Assembly: GCF_019279795.1 (NCBI RefSeq)
Contig: NC_056749.1
Span: forward strand, 581,555,415 to 581,619,414
Source of the DNA: Protopterus annectens
Lineage: Eukaryota; Chordata; Ceratodontiformes; Protopteridae
Direction of reading: 5' to 3'
Length of the DNA stretch: 64,000 nt
The position numbers and the translations under genes were made by a program. The notes beneath the pieces were generated by a model. That model had not been told where the DNA came from and did no database searches. It saw nothing but the letters and a program-made list of their open reading frames with translations. Below, one piece after another: positions 25,260 through 36,814 of the stretch. Each line of letters begins with the position of its first letter. Positions within the stretch are counted from its first letter, which is position 1.

Positions 25260-26419
25260 ACAGCTAACATTGAACATATGACTGTATGACTGGTGCTTCC
25301 CAAGATCACTCTTCCTTCATTTACTTAGTTATATAACTTCATACAGTACATACTTTCAGGTCCGCACTGTTTTTTGGTGTTTTTTTTCTCTCTCAGTGTT
25401 CTGCTTTATTATAGTGAATCAAAATCTATAACTGTCTGACCATAACTCAGTACAGGATACCTTGCTGCACCTAATTACATAAATGTAAATTAGTGAAGTA
25501 TATTTACTGATTTATATGAGACAGAAATTTTTGTGTTATACACAGAGCGTATCATGATGTAAAATCTAGATGTGAATTTTTATGACTCTTAACACACATC
25601 CTAACATTACTGGTGTATCACTGACATATTCCTTAAAACTGAAATAATTTTGATTTTAGTCTTACTACCACATCTCGCTATTGGTCTGTTCTGTAAATAA
25701 ATGTTAGCTTTAGATTAATGTGTACCTTTCCTTTTGACTGCCATTCCTGGCTTGGGAGATGTGCCCATTTGCATATCTGACTAATGATTATCATTCACTC
25801 CAGCATTACAAAAATTGTTCAAGTCCTGCCAGCCCTGAAATTTTACAATTCATCCTCCTTAACATTATTCTGCATGTATTGTGCCCACAAATTCCATTTA
25901 TTTTTATGTGATTTTCTCCTTCCCTTTTATTTAGATCACACCTCCATTTCGTTTATCTCTTCTACATTTAATACTTAATTTACATTTGTTTAGATTTTGA
26001 TTTTCCATTTTCTGTGTATTGCTTTTTGGCAACCAATTGTATTAAACTTAGTAAGGTGTTACTGTCTCTAGTCAATTAATTTTCTGTATGTGTCACACAA
26101 TTTAATTTCAGCGAACTGCTTGCCACTTCCCTTTTAAGTTTTAATTATAGTGTTTCTCATACAAATGCATCAGGAGTTCATGGTTCATTCATTACTTGAT
26201 TAGTTGTCTGCACGTGGTGACACACCATCTCCAGCTGTGGAGTTTTGCTAGTGGAGACAAACAGCTAATAGTTTTAGAAATGCATTAAATGGTTTACCAG
26301 CATTTGAGAAGAACTATCATTTTACATGCTTTCCATCTTCTAATCTATTAGCTCAGAAAAAGAAAGAAAACTTTTTCCTGCTTGTCTGAAGCACCAACCA
26401 ATAATATTACTATTTTACA

Positions 26420-26422
<3 letters not shown>
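25260..26422. other. Unassigned AT-rich DNA
   Basis: I recognise no gene, RNA or element here. Confidence 0.4.

Positions 26423-26471
<49 letters not shown>
26423..26471. repeat. (AT)n microsatellite
   Basis: A pure AT run of about 49 bases. Confidence 0.95.
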
Positions 26472-26474
<3 letters not shown>

Positions 26475-26475
<1 letters not shown>

Positions 26476-27985
26476 GAAAAACCACCATCGTTTAGTGCAC
26501 ACACATGATCAGTACACTTTCACCTATCCCCCAGCAGCCTAAGATCACAATATTATACTGCTTATATCCAGCCTTTGTTACAGTATAAACCCCAGATACA
26601 TTACAAGCAAAAAAGGTCTTTCTTGCTTCAGCATCACAAACATAAACAGCAGTCACTAAGACTCTCACACTTTACATTTAAAATACCTCTGCAAACTGTA
26701 CAGAACTACTTTACAATGTAACATGCAATTTACTTCAAGACATTTATTATTTACATATTGCAAAAAAGTCTTACTTGTAGAAGCAACATCAGTCTATTCA
26801 TTATCTGTCTAAACATTAAAGACAAAGTAGAATCATGTTTAACAGAGTCCACAAACTCCCTTATCCACTTTTTGCAGAACCAAAGTTCTCATGTCTGAGC
26901 TTCATCTTATGAAAATGACACATTACAGTCCTTCCATTTATGTCCTACTTACACATTATTGCCAATCTTCTTCCTCATCATCTCAACCACCCATCACTGG
27001 TCTCTGGTTCAAGTCCAAGATTCTTTTGATTTTTCTAGTCAGCTCCTGAGCCTTTTTTTCTGTCCCTCAATCATTTTCCTTTGACACAATGGAAATGGCT
27101 TACTGACATGTTCTGTCTATGGGCTGTGGCATTGTCAGAGGAATGAGAAGCTGAGTCCTCTTCAGCTTGCTGGTTCATGCTTTGCTAGTAGACCTTTTTT
27201 TGTTTCCTCCTTAGCATATTCTACAGCGAAAAGTGTCTTTGGTCCTCCAGGAAAAAATATTCTAAAAACAGCAACTTGAATCTAATATCTGCCTTTCAAC
27301 ATCCTCTGACTGTAGAAATTAACCTACTTCTCTTCTGCCTGGTGTGCAGTAAATAATCATTTTCCACAAACACTCAGGTGACCCCAGTTAATTCCCCTTA
27401 TATCATCATTTTATCAGGTGTAGCTCTGTTAGCTATGACTGCATCTTTACTACTATTTGTATTGACTTCTTTCACATGTCCAGATTTGGAGAATTACACA
27501 TGATAAATCCTACTGTGGTGTACCTATCCAGTTGCTAATTTTGCTTTCATAAAATTAATACAGTCTATTAATTCCAGTTTCTCTGGTATAGCAGAAAATC
27601 TTATTTTTTCTGCATGTTCTTTCTTCTAACTACATTTTTTGAAACAGTTCTTATTGAGAAGCCTGATATTCAGTCATTCTTTCATTTCTCCCTCTGTTTT
27701 CTGCAGTTGTATCAGCTCATCTGAATAGCTACTTAAGTTTCTTCTGTTATTCCCAGCATTTTGTAATTTGACTTTATATTTTCCTCCAGTTTCTTACTTG
27801 TTTTAAACACCTCTGAATGCATTTGGTTTCTTTTTTCCTCTGCTGGAACCAATCTGCACCATCAAATCTGTGTTGAATAGCTGCAAGACTCTTCCCCAAC
27901 ATATAAGTGATGCACCCCACCAATTAGACACCGTTATAAGGTATCTAACCACTTTTGTTGATAATTTCTTATGTTTTGACCATCA
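26475..27985. other. Unassigned DNA, perhaps decayed LINE ORF1
   Basis: On the minus strand around 27640-27860 short frames are rich in Lys, Glu and Leu and could be a decayed coiled-coil ORF1. No diagnostic motif is present, so I do not name it. Confidence 0.2.
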
Positions 27986-27989
27986 TATC

Positions 27990-28625
27990 TCAATAGCAAG
28001 TTGAAAATTCATTCTATCTCCCTCAACCAATTTCCAAAATCATCTCTTCTAAATGCAGAGAAGTCTTCATTTCTACTCATCTCTTATCAAACCCATTATT
28101 AAATATGATGCCTCCTTTTGCATGTATTTATCTGAAAATATCAGTCAAGCGAAACCTCAAAGTTCTTTACTGAAAAGATCAATGGCCATAGTTATTCAAA
28201 TATACTGACAGTGACAGCCTTCTCCCTGTACACAGTCTCTTGTAGAATACTTTGAGATTATCTTTGTCTATTTTTGAGATATGAAATACCAGATCTTCTT
28301 TGATCAACTAGTTCATCTCAGAACAAATGATTTCTCGAATATCTAGTTAAAGGATCTGAACCTGCAAGAAAAGATAGGTATGACAGATTGGTGTGATAGA
28401 TTCATATATCTGTGTATTAATCATGTCTGGAACAAACTTTCCACTATACAGTGCATACTTGCCACCTGCATGGCAAACCTAGATAATTGAATGAGCAGCC
28501 TCAAATGTTTCTCCCACAGCCCATGTTGTCTCCCTCCTCAAAGGTGGTGGGAGCTTCTGAACATAGTTTATTTGCTAGGTTTGTAATGGCCTGTGTAATT
28601 CCTAGTACTTGCTTGTGGCCCTAAA
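27990..28625 (+). mobile_element. Ancient CR1-like 3' relic
   Basis: The frame reading SLIKPIIKYDASFCMYLSEN near 28080 is the SLIRPIIEYNATFGMYLTR block of the better CR1 copies. KPQSSLLKRS, LKDLNLQEK and CDRFIYLCINHVWNKL follow in the expected order and spacing. GGTTTGTAATGGCC and CCTAGTACT at the end match the CR1 3' UTR. It is highly diverged, with stops in every frame, and is one of the oldest CR1 copies in the window. Confidence 0.65.
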
Positions 28626-28629
28626 AGGA

Positions 28630-30505
28630 TTATTTATTTATGTGTACATGTGGTTATTTGTTTGCTTCTTTCATGCTTGTAATTGGATAGGTGCACTTAA
28701 TCTTTTCCAAATTTGGACCTTATCACTCACCATGTACCATAAATGGATAAAACCAGTAGGACATGTTAACACATAAATATCAGTATTAGACTAACATGTA
28801 TATGTATAATTTCAGTAATTACAATTCTACAAAGATGTCATACTGATTTTTGCCTAACTACAGGCATAATGTGGTATACTAACACTTGTAGTACTTTGAT
28901 GTAGAAAAAATAGTTTGAGTAGGTATTCCTTCAACTGTAGTCCTTGGTTCTGTGGGAAATATTTTACATGTCAATGACACTGTGGCAAGAGGAATCTAAC
29001 AGTAGGAGCAAAGCCTATGCAAATATTTCTCTGAAGCTGCAGCTTGCCTGAATACAACACTGATCTGCAAAATAACCTCCTGGGTGGGTTTATCTATAAG
29101 GGGTGAAGATACTTCCATAATGGCCTTTAAAAAGAGGTAGTAGTTTATGTGTTAGGTTAACTGTGCTTCTTGGTCTGTAACAGGAGTCGCACTAGGTTTT
29201 CATATAAAAATCAGTATTGCTCTTTGTAATCAATTGGGGTACGAATTAAATGGTACATATTTCTATACTTATCATAGGTTTATCTATTGTACCCTGTCCT
29301 GCAAAGAGTATGACAGAGTCAAAATATTTAGTCTGAAGGAGAGAATCCCTCCTGCCATTGGCCAGTCTTGTTTCTGGCATGCAGATTTCTTTAATCCTAT
29401 TACAGAACCTGAGATGTAAATTCACTGCATCATACTCTTGTATCGGTTATGAGAAAAGGCAAGAAAAGGATAAATCATGTGCCTAAATGTTTGAATATTT
29501 TCTTTCTGTCTTCTTACCTCATGAGTTGATACACTAAGGTTAACCATAACAATTTAAAAAAAAAAGATTATTCATAACAACGTTTAGTTACTGCCTACTA
29601 CTGACTAGTACTAACTTAATCTTGGTAGCTGTTTTGAAGCACTAATACTGATAATATCAATTGCACATGAAATAAAGATCTTTTGAGATGTTGCTGGTTG
29701 TGTTAGTGCTGCCTGCCCATTCCAAGTCTCCCTAAGTCATGACAATAACTTTGTCAAAAACAGTGTGTAATTTTTGTATGCTCATCATCATATTGTTTAA
29801 AAAACATTAAATGCTAAGGCACCCAGCAATGAGTCTTGGAATACATGGCAAACTGGGTACCAGGAACGGTTTTAACACTTTGGCCCAATTGGGAAAAGAT
29901 CCTCAGGTGATTTCCTTACCTACCACCCCAACTCTCTCTCTCAGTTTTCTGGCTTCATAGACTTAAAGCTAGTTCAAATTAAGTATCAGTAAAATATACC
30001 ATTGCATATTAAAAATAAAACAATATGTTTATTAAGTTATATATTGTCATTAGACATGTTAGAATACAAGTAAAGTAAACTATTGGACTTCTGGATTACC
30101 ACCAGACACAGCTCCACTGTGGCCCTGTGCCTACATGATGCTTCATCAGGCTGTAAATATGTTCCAAAGCTCCTGTAGTACTTCCCAGATCTTCTGAACC
30201 TGGATAGAGAGTAGCTGCTTGCCACCACCCCCCCCCCCACACACACACACACACGCACATAACACACTCTTCTTTTTTTTTCTCTCTCTCTTTTCCCTTC
30301 TTACCCTGATTTGACTCAAGCCTCACTGTCCTAAACATCCAGTTCCTAACATTTGTATATAATGAAAATAATCTGTTCTTGATCTGTTATATTCTCCATA
30401 TGAACATTATATTATATTATATTGTGACAGTGTTCAGGTACTTTTTTACTGATTTTATTGACTGAATTCTTGCATCACATCTACTTATGACTGTATTTAT
30501 GCTAC
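28630..30505. other. Unassigned DNA
   Basis: No gene or named repeat. A C-homopolymer plus short AC tract lies at 30228-30256 and a pyrimidine stretch at 30268-30302. Confidence 0.4.
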
Positions 30506-30508
30506 ACA

Positions 30509-31213
30509 GTTTAAACTTTGAGCTTTGGCCGGTTAAGACCTGCATGATATCAATTGAATGCATAAGTGTAGCTAAGTAACTTTTATCTGCACTTTTTAAA
30601 ATAATTTGTTTGTGTTGCATTGAGCAATATCTAGCTAGAAGTTGACTGTTTTTTCAGTAGTGCATGTGGTATTTTCAGTTAAGGCTTGTTAAAAACCTGC
30701 GTAGCCAGTGATAGGTGGGGGTAGTAGTTTCCTTCATTGTTATTCAGTTTCTGTGTTATACAAGTGTTACAGTGAATTATCTTCTGTTTAAACTGTGAGC
30801 TTTGGCCGGTTAAGACCTGCATGATATCAATTGAATGCATAAGTGTAGCTAAGTAACTTTTATCTGCACTTTTTAAAGTAATTTGTTTGTGTCGCATTGA
30901 GCAATATCTAGCTAGAAGTTGACTTTTTTCATTAGTGCATGTGGTATTTTCAGTTAAGGCTTGTTAAAAACCTGCGTAGCCAGTGATAGGTGGGGGTAGT
31001 AGTTTCCTTCATTGTTATTCAGTTTCTGTCTTATACAAGTGGTACAGTGAATTATCTTCTGTTTAAACTGTGAGCTTTGGCCGGTTAAGACCTGCATGAT
31101 ATCAATTGAATGCATAAGTGTAGCTAAGTAACTTTTATCTGCACTTTTTAAAGTAATTTGTTTGTGTTGCATTGAGCAATATCTAGCTAGAAGTTGACTG
31201 TTTTTTTCAGTAG
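30509..31213 (+). repeat. Tandem array, ~276-bp unit, about 2.5 copies
   Basis: Units begin at 30509, 30786 and 31061 (GTTTAAACTGTGAGCTTTGG-type start). Periods are 277 and 275 bases and there are few differences. The third copy stops at about 31213 at a TTTTTTTCAG junction. Unit open frames repeat on the minus strand with the same sequence and are an effect of the tandem copying. The array lies about 1.1 kb upstream of the CR1 coding start and may be part of that element's 5' region or a local satellite. Confidence 0.95.
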
Positions 31214-31413
31214 GTCCCCACCCATCCTCCCTGTTTTTGTCTTGATGTTAATCTTGGTGGCTTTGAAACTGCCCGCCCCCTTGTAAATTTGCACTTGGAT
31301 ACTCCTCCTGGGCCCATTTCATTTGCTCACTCAAAAAAAAAAAAATTGTATCTGCTTTTACTGTATTTGTTTCTTCCTAATTTATTTTGCTTTTGCGTCA
31401 TCTTAAAAGTACT

Positions 31414-32150
31414 CAATTGTATTTATTACTGCTTGGTGTAACTTACTCTAAGCCTTTTAGTTTAAGCACTTGGGCTTCAGACCAGTTGTTTTACATTAAG
31501 AAGGTTTGTGCTCTGCACTATAGTGGCAGTACAGGTAGCTTACATCCTTCTAAGTTGGGAACTTCTGATTGAGGGCTCAGTGTTTGTTATTCTAAAAGTG
31601 TATTAATTCTGGTTTAAGCACTTGGGCTTCAGGCCAGTTATTTTACATTAAGAAGGTTCGTGGTCTGCACTCTTGTGGGAGGAGAGGCTGGACTCTGCCC
31701 TTCTGAGCTGGGAATTTCTGGTTAGAGGCTTATAGTGCCTGCATATTTGAACTGTTTCTTACTAAATTGGTACACCTTGTTTGCTGTAACATAGACTAGA
31801 TCCAGGCCTGCTGAATCTAGCTTTGTTTGTATAACTTGAGCACTAATCCAGGCATTCTTTAAAGAATTCAATTGTATTTATTACTGCTTGGTAGTAACTT
31901 GATTAAAGTGTAGCTATCATTCAAAGTCTTTTGGATTAAGCACTTGGGCTCAGACCAGTTGTTTTACATTAGGAAGGTTTGTGGCCTGCACTGTGGTGGC
32001 AGGATAGGTAGCTTACATCCTTCTAAGTTGGGAACTGCTGATTGAGGGCTCCGTGTCTGTTATTCTAAAAGTGTATTAGTTCTGGTTTAAGCACTTGGGC
32101 TTCAGGCCAGTTATTTTACATTAAGAAGGTTCGTGGTCTGCACTCTTGTG
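31414..32150 (+). repeat. Two-level tandem repeat, ~150-bp units in ~474-bp blocks
   Basis: A block starting TTTAAGCACTTGGGCTTCAG and containing TTTTACATTAAGAAGGTT occurs at about 31460, 31613, 31936 and 32086. Copies one and three share CTTACATCCTTCTAAGTTGG. Copies two and four share GGTTCGTGGTCTGCACTC. So an A-B pair was duplicated as a unit of about 474 bases, with TGTATTTATTACTGCTTGG at the start of each block. Confidence 0.9.
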
Positions 32151-32332
32151 TACTTATTTCCTTGTTTCACTTGAAAGAAAGTTACTGTTTGTCATTTTTG
32201 CATTTAAGTTACCTGTAACACATTGCATTTAAGTTACCTGGCACTTGCTCACTAAAGCAATTATATAAGTCAGCACTAAAAAATTAAAAGCACTACACCC
32301 TGACAAACTCCCCTTGAGTACCTTGTTTCCCA

Positions 32333-32650
32333 TTGGCCTTTTTTTTCTATTATAAAGGAATTCCCAATACTATTCTAGCATGTCCAAAGGTCAGCATCTT
32401 ACCCTCACCAAGAATGATGCCACAATATGAAGACAAGATGATCAATTTCAACAATTGGCTTAAGTATTGGTGTCATTCAAAGGGGATCCAATTCCTGTCA
32501 GCCTGGGATGACATGCTCAACAGGCCACGATGCTTCACTAGGGACGGCTTGCACCTGTCACCCCTGGGCTTTCGGATATTGGCAAAGGCTCTTGCTACCC
32601 CCATAGTGCCTTTTTTAGGCAAGGCTCAAAAGACAAACCCACCTCCATAG
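32333..32650 (+). pseudogene. CR1 ORF1, C-terminal esterase segment
   Basis: The frame carries FNNWLKYWCHSKGIQFLSAW, then RPRCFTRDGLHLSPLGFRIL. The RDGLHLSPLG block is the catalytic-His region (DxxH) of the SGNH-type esterase found at the end of CR1 ORF1. About 95 codons are readable. The Gly-Asp-Ser part and any zinc-finger or coiled-coil N-terminus are absent upstream. In CR1 elements this protein binds RNA and its esterase is thought to act in retrotransposition; here it is only a remnant. ORF1 ends in TAG at 32648-32650, and ORF2 follows within about 30 bases. Confidence 0.8.
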
Positions 32651-32670
32651 GTATCACAAGGGATAAGAAA

Positions 32671-35443
32671 CTAAGAGTAATGCTACTCAATGCTAGAAGT
32701 CTAAACCTCAAGATGCATGCACTCAAAACTCTCCTTAGCATGGAGAACATCGATATCTGTGCAGTAACAGAAACCTGGTTCAAGGCTCCCGAGGGCACCC
32801 CAGCACTACCAGGTTATGCCGCATACCATGCTTTTCGGCCCCAAAACTTGGACCGAACCAGAAAAGGAGGGGGAGTATCAATATTCGTCAAAGATGGCAC
32901 AGCACGAAGCATCAGAGACTATCCGTGTGCAACTAACAGTGGGTAAAACTGCCTTCCAGTTTATAGCCTGCTACAGATCACCCTCCCAAACCCAGGTACC
33001 CCGCTCGGCCTTCCTGAGAACACTGGAAAATATGAAGGTCTCTCCAAACACCATTATATTGGGCGACTTCAACTACCCAAACATAGACTGGGAGCATTAC
33101 TCTAGCTCCAACACCCTAGCTCAAAGGTTCCTAGAATTTATAAACTCAAATGCTATGGAACAACATGTTACCACTCCCACAAGAGGTGAAAACATACTGG
33201 ACCTGATCATCACCAACATGGGGATTCTATGCTCCAGACCAGAAGTGTATCCCTCACTGGTAAGATCAGACCATAAACTAATCTCACTGGATATTCACAT
33301 CCCGACCCCACCCCCTGCCCAGAAAACCACAGTGAAAAACTTCTCTAAAGCAAATTTCACACTCCTCAAAATGGAGGTGGAATCCTTCAAAGCCCCTGGG
33401 CCTGTAGAAAATACGGCCCAGACCGCAGAATCCTTTATAAACACATTCTATGAACACCTTCAGGAATGCATGGATCATGCAATCCCAAATAAAACCAAGA
33501 CCCAATCCTCCAAAGGCAGACGTCCTGTCTGGTGGACCCCAGCCATAAACAAACTATACAATAGAAGGAGGAAGCTACTACATGATAGAGCAAAATCCCA
33601 AAAAGGGAAGGCATCTCTGATCAGTGTTAGCAAAAAACTACGGGCACTCATAAAATCGTCTAAGGCCAGCTTCGAGAGAAAAATTGCACAGGACACTAAG
33701 GATAATCACAAGGCTTTCTTTAGTTATGTTAGGAACCTGGGTGGGAATTCCCAGATATGCTCAGAATTAGTTCAAAATGACAAAAAATACACCAAACCCA
33801 CAGACATTGCCAACATCCTAGCTGACAGGTTCAGCAAACTCCCCTCCCCACCAAAAGGGCAAATATCTATCCCAGCAGAGTGCTGCCCCCCTGACATCTC
33901 AGATGCTCAGGTAAGAGCCGCCCTCTCCAAAGCAAAAAACACAGCATCAATGGGACCAGACGGCGTCCCGGGCTGCGTCCTACATGAACTCCAAGAAGAG
34001 CTAAACCCAAACATAAAACTACTGTTCAATCTCAGCCTTACCACAGGATATGTACCCAAAGAGTGGCGTACAGCAACAATGGTCCCTCTCCACAAAGGTG
34101 GTGCCTCAACGGATCCTGGAAACTATCGCCCCATAAGCCTGACTAGCTTGGTCTGCAAAGCTATGGAAAGGATCATCATGGACCTCATAAAAAAAGATAT
34201 TGGGGACCTACAGACACTGGATCCTACCCAGTTCGGCTTTGTTAAGGGCAGATCCTGCCTCTTAAATCTGGTCGATTTCTTTGAAACAGTCACCAAGGCC
34301 ATTGACGAGGGGAAGGTGGTCCACACAGCCTACCTGGACCTCACAAAAGCCTTTGATACAATACCCCACTTGGGCATTATAGATAAGCTCACCAGCTTAA
34401 ATATAAACCCCATGTCACTAGATGGGTTGCAAACTGGCTCAACGACAGAACCCACATGGTTAGAATTGCTGGAGCCATGTCAGACTCCAAACCAGTTACA
34501 AGTGGCATCCCACAAGGCTCCGTCCTGGGACCTCTCCTGTTCGGTATATATTTCTCGGAGGTACAGGCCAACATGGAAGGACTGTGGCTGACCAAGTTCG
34601 CAGATGACTGCAAAATGGGTGCTATAATCGACTCTCCAGCATCTCAAGCATCCTCCAAAAGGGCCTCATAGAAACAGACAACTGGTGCCAGAGCCATGGC
34701 CTCAAGCTAAACGCCAAAAAGTGTATAGTCATCCCCTTTGGCAAAAACAAAGTGCCCACAAATTACCACATAGGTGGTAATCCATTAAGTACAGAAGAAG
34801 TAATTAGGGACCTGGGGACCCAAGTTGATAGCAATCTCTCATTTGACAACCACATGGCCAAAGTGGTTAGAAAAACATTTTATATAGCCCACCTAATCAT
34901 GAAGGGATTCACATCTAGATCAGGGGAGGTCATTGTGCCTCTTTACTCATCCCTCATCAGGCCCATAATTGAGTACAATGCCACTTTTGGGATGTACCTT
35001 ACCAGACACCTGCAGCAACTGGAAAGACCCCAAAAGTACCTCACCAAGAGGATCAAAGGGCTCAAACAGATGCCATATGCTGCCCGGTTAAAGGAACTCC
35101 AGCTCTACTCAGTGGCATACCGCCTGCTCAGAGGCGATCTGTGCCTGACGTATAAAGCCATGTCCAACCCGGAATTAATGGACATGCTGCACCTCAGAAA
35201 ATCCAAATCCCATCGAGCTACGCTCGAGACTTGAACCTCAGCACTGAAATAAATAGGACATGCTGGAGGGACAGATTCATAACCCAGAGGCTCCCTTCAC
35301 TCTGGAATAAAATCCCAGTCCAGGTTAGGCAGAGTCCCTCATTGACTCTCTTCAAGAGGAATCTTGATGAGTGGATGGGGGATTGTAGGTTTACCCCGGG
35401 TATCACTTCTGTGTCACTGTTAGACAGAGGCACAGTATACTAA
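32671..35443 (+). pseudogene. CR1 ORF2, endonuclease-reverse transcriptase
   Basis: The apurinic-type endonuclease domain comes first: LLNARSLNLK, TETWFKAP, GDFNYPNIDW, and VRSDHKLISL with the catalytic Asp-His. Reverse transcriptase follows: MVPLHKGGASTDPGNYRPIS, LDPTQFGFVKGRSCLLNLVD, AYLDLTKAFDTIPH, IPQGSVLGPLLFGIYFSEVQ and the catalytic box KFADDCKMG. Thumb and C-terminal blocks are RPIIEYNATFGMYLTR, LQLYSVAYRLLRGDLCLTY and WRDRFITQRLPSLWNKIPV. The longest intact stretch is 32816-34591. Frameshifts near 32940 (one extra base), 34415, 34648 and 35232 (four bases shorter than expected) inactivate it. All catalytic motifs visible are conserved. Confidence 0.9.
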
Positions 35444-35736
35444 TCTCGAAAAAGGGCATAGCAAAATTAATTTCAAATGGGTGGTGAAAGCCAAACACAC
35501 TCTGGCTTGTCTTATAAATGCCCTAGGGCAGATAGCCTAGTATGAACCTATGAACCTATGAACATATTTTCCTGACTCTCTTACATTACCATTGATGCAG
35601 TGATTAATGTTTATTGCATCGTTGGTTCTATTTTCATCCTGCTGAGCCTTGCAATGGTCTAGGTGAAACAGTGCTCTACATTACTTAACAAATTTTAAAT
35701 AAGTAAAGTAAATAATTTAAAAAAAAATGACTTTGC

Positions 35737-35940
35737 AAATACTCTGCACACTCCACCGCTCAAAGATGCTGGAGTGTGCAGAGTATTTGCACACTCCACT
35801 GCTCAAAGATGCTGGAGTGTGCAGAGTATTTGCACACTCCACCGCTCAAAGATTCTGGTGTGTGCAGAGTATTTGCACACTCCACCGCTCAAAGATGCTG
35901 GAGAGTGCAAATACTCTGCACACTCCAGCATCTTTGAACA
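35737..35940. repeat. Palindromic minisatellite, 43-bp unit
   Basis: About four units of 43 bases contain GGAGTGTGCAGAGTATTTGC and CACTCCACCGCTCAAAGATG. The array begins with GCAAATACTCTGCACACTCC, the exact reverse complement of the first block, and ends with the same inverted block plus CCAGCATCTTTGA. Neighbouring units can therefore pair as hairpins throughout. The 101-codon frame across it is an artefact of repetition. Confidence 0.9.
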
Positions 35941-35944
35941 GTGC

Positions 35945-36485
35945 TGAAGACAAACCCAAGCAGACCATGCTGCTAAGAAGCATTCTTATTGTGAAATATG
36001 AAATCTGGTACCAGTTTTGTGACTCGTCATAGTCCTGTATTCATTCTTTTCATGCCCATTGTCCTCAGACGAGAGGATACACTAGATAAATGAGTCAGAA
36101 TGAGGGGCCAAAATAAACATGATCATTTTCTAACCTCCATTACATATTCTTATTCTGTTATACTTGTTTCTTCTTTGATGGGCATCAGTCACCTCCTTCA
36201 CTTGCTCTGAATGAATGAAGTTCTTTAACCAGTTAATTGTTATACTTTGTTACAAGTACGTGCTTTTCCCCAAAACCTCATAAAGCTGTTGAACTACCTC
36301 AGAATGCTCAACCATAATAATTCTAATGGTCTCATGCCTCTCTTTAGAAATGTCATTGTTTATGCACTACCCCAACCCCATATAACTATTTCTGAAAGTA
36401 TATTTTTATTTAATGATTTATTAAACTGGGTAAGTAGACTAATACACACTGATCTTTTAAAGCCATATTCCATGTCACAAGGGCA
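35945..36485. other. Unassigned DNA
   Basis: No gene or named repeat between the minisatellite and the hAT-like MITE. Confidence 0.4.
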
Positions 36486-36490
36486 ACAGT

Positions 36491-36810
36491 CCATACCTCT
36501 CAACTGTACAGATTTTCGCAGAATGTGCAGATTTTTGGTTCATATTTTAGTCTGTTCCTCATAAAATCTGTGTTTTTCTGACAAATTACTGGGATGATCT
36601 GAGGACTGAAGTCACTAAATAATGACATACATTTGAGTTTCAGACTTCAAATCCTTCAGAAAATATATGTTCAAGCAAATCCTGTTACTCTAGCAACTTT
36701 TTAAGCTTATAAGAATAGTATTTAAAATATGTCCCTATTTTTGGGCTTTTGTCCCCCCATTTTGTCATTCTTTGTCCAGATTTATTGCACTGAGAAGTTG
36801 AGAGGTATGG
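36491..36810. mobile_element. hAT-like MITE
   Basis: A 320-bp element with perfect 15-bp terminal inverted repeats, CCATACCTCTCAACT at the left and its complement at the right. The flanks GCAACAGT and GCAGCAGT (overlapping the last G) would be an 8-bp target duplication with one mismatch, as for hAT elements. It is non-coding. The TTTTTGGGCTTTTGTCCCCC-like interior is typical of a widespread vertebrate MITE group, recognised from memory. Confidence 0.75.
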
Positions 36811-36814
36811 CAGC

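Larger units (their letters stand above)
32300..35575 (+). mobile_element. CR1-like LINE, most complete copy
   Basis: It contains the end of ORF1, almost all of ORF2 and the 3' UTR with the tail CCTATGAACCTATGAAC. Together with the arrays upstream it may reach back to 30.5 kb, but the true 5' end is not defined. Four frameshifts break ORF2 (about 32940, 34415, 34648 and 35232). Similarity to the 6.2-6.9 kb copy is very high in the shared part, so this subfamily was active comparatively recently. Confidence 0.92.

Noticed and set aside
30679-31172. Two 72-codon minus-strand frames of nearly identical sequence
   Set aside because: They are the same tandem monomer read twice, with no motif and no sign of selection.
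35737-35940. Regular repeats resembling a CRISPR array
   Set aside because: There are no unique spacers and no cas genes, and the genome is eukaryotic. The repeats are contiguous and palindromic.
35727-36032. 101-codon frame with repeated HTPLLKDAG-like units
   Set aside because: It is produced by the 43-bp minisatellite and its period is not a multiple that keeps a protein repeat.
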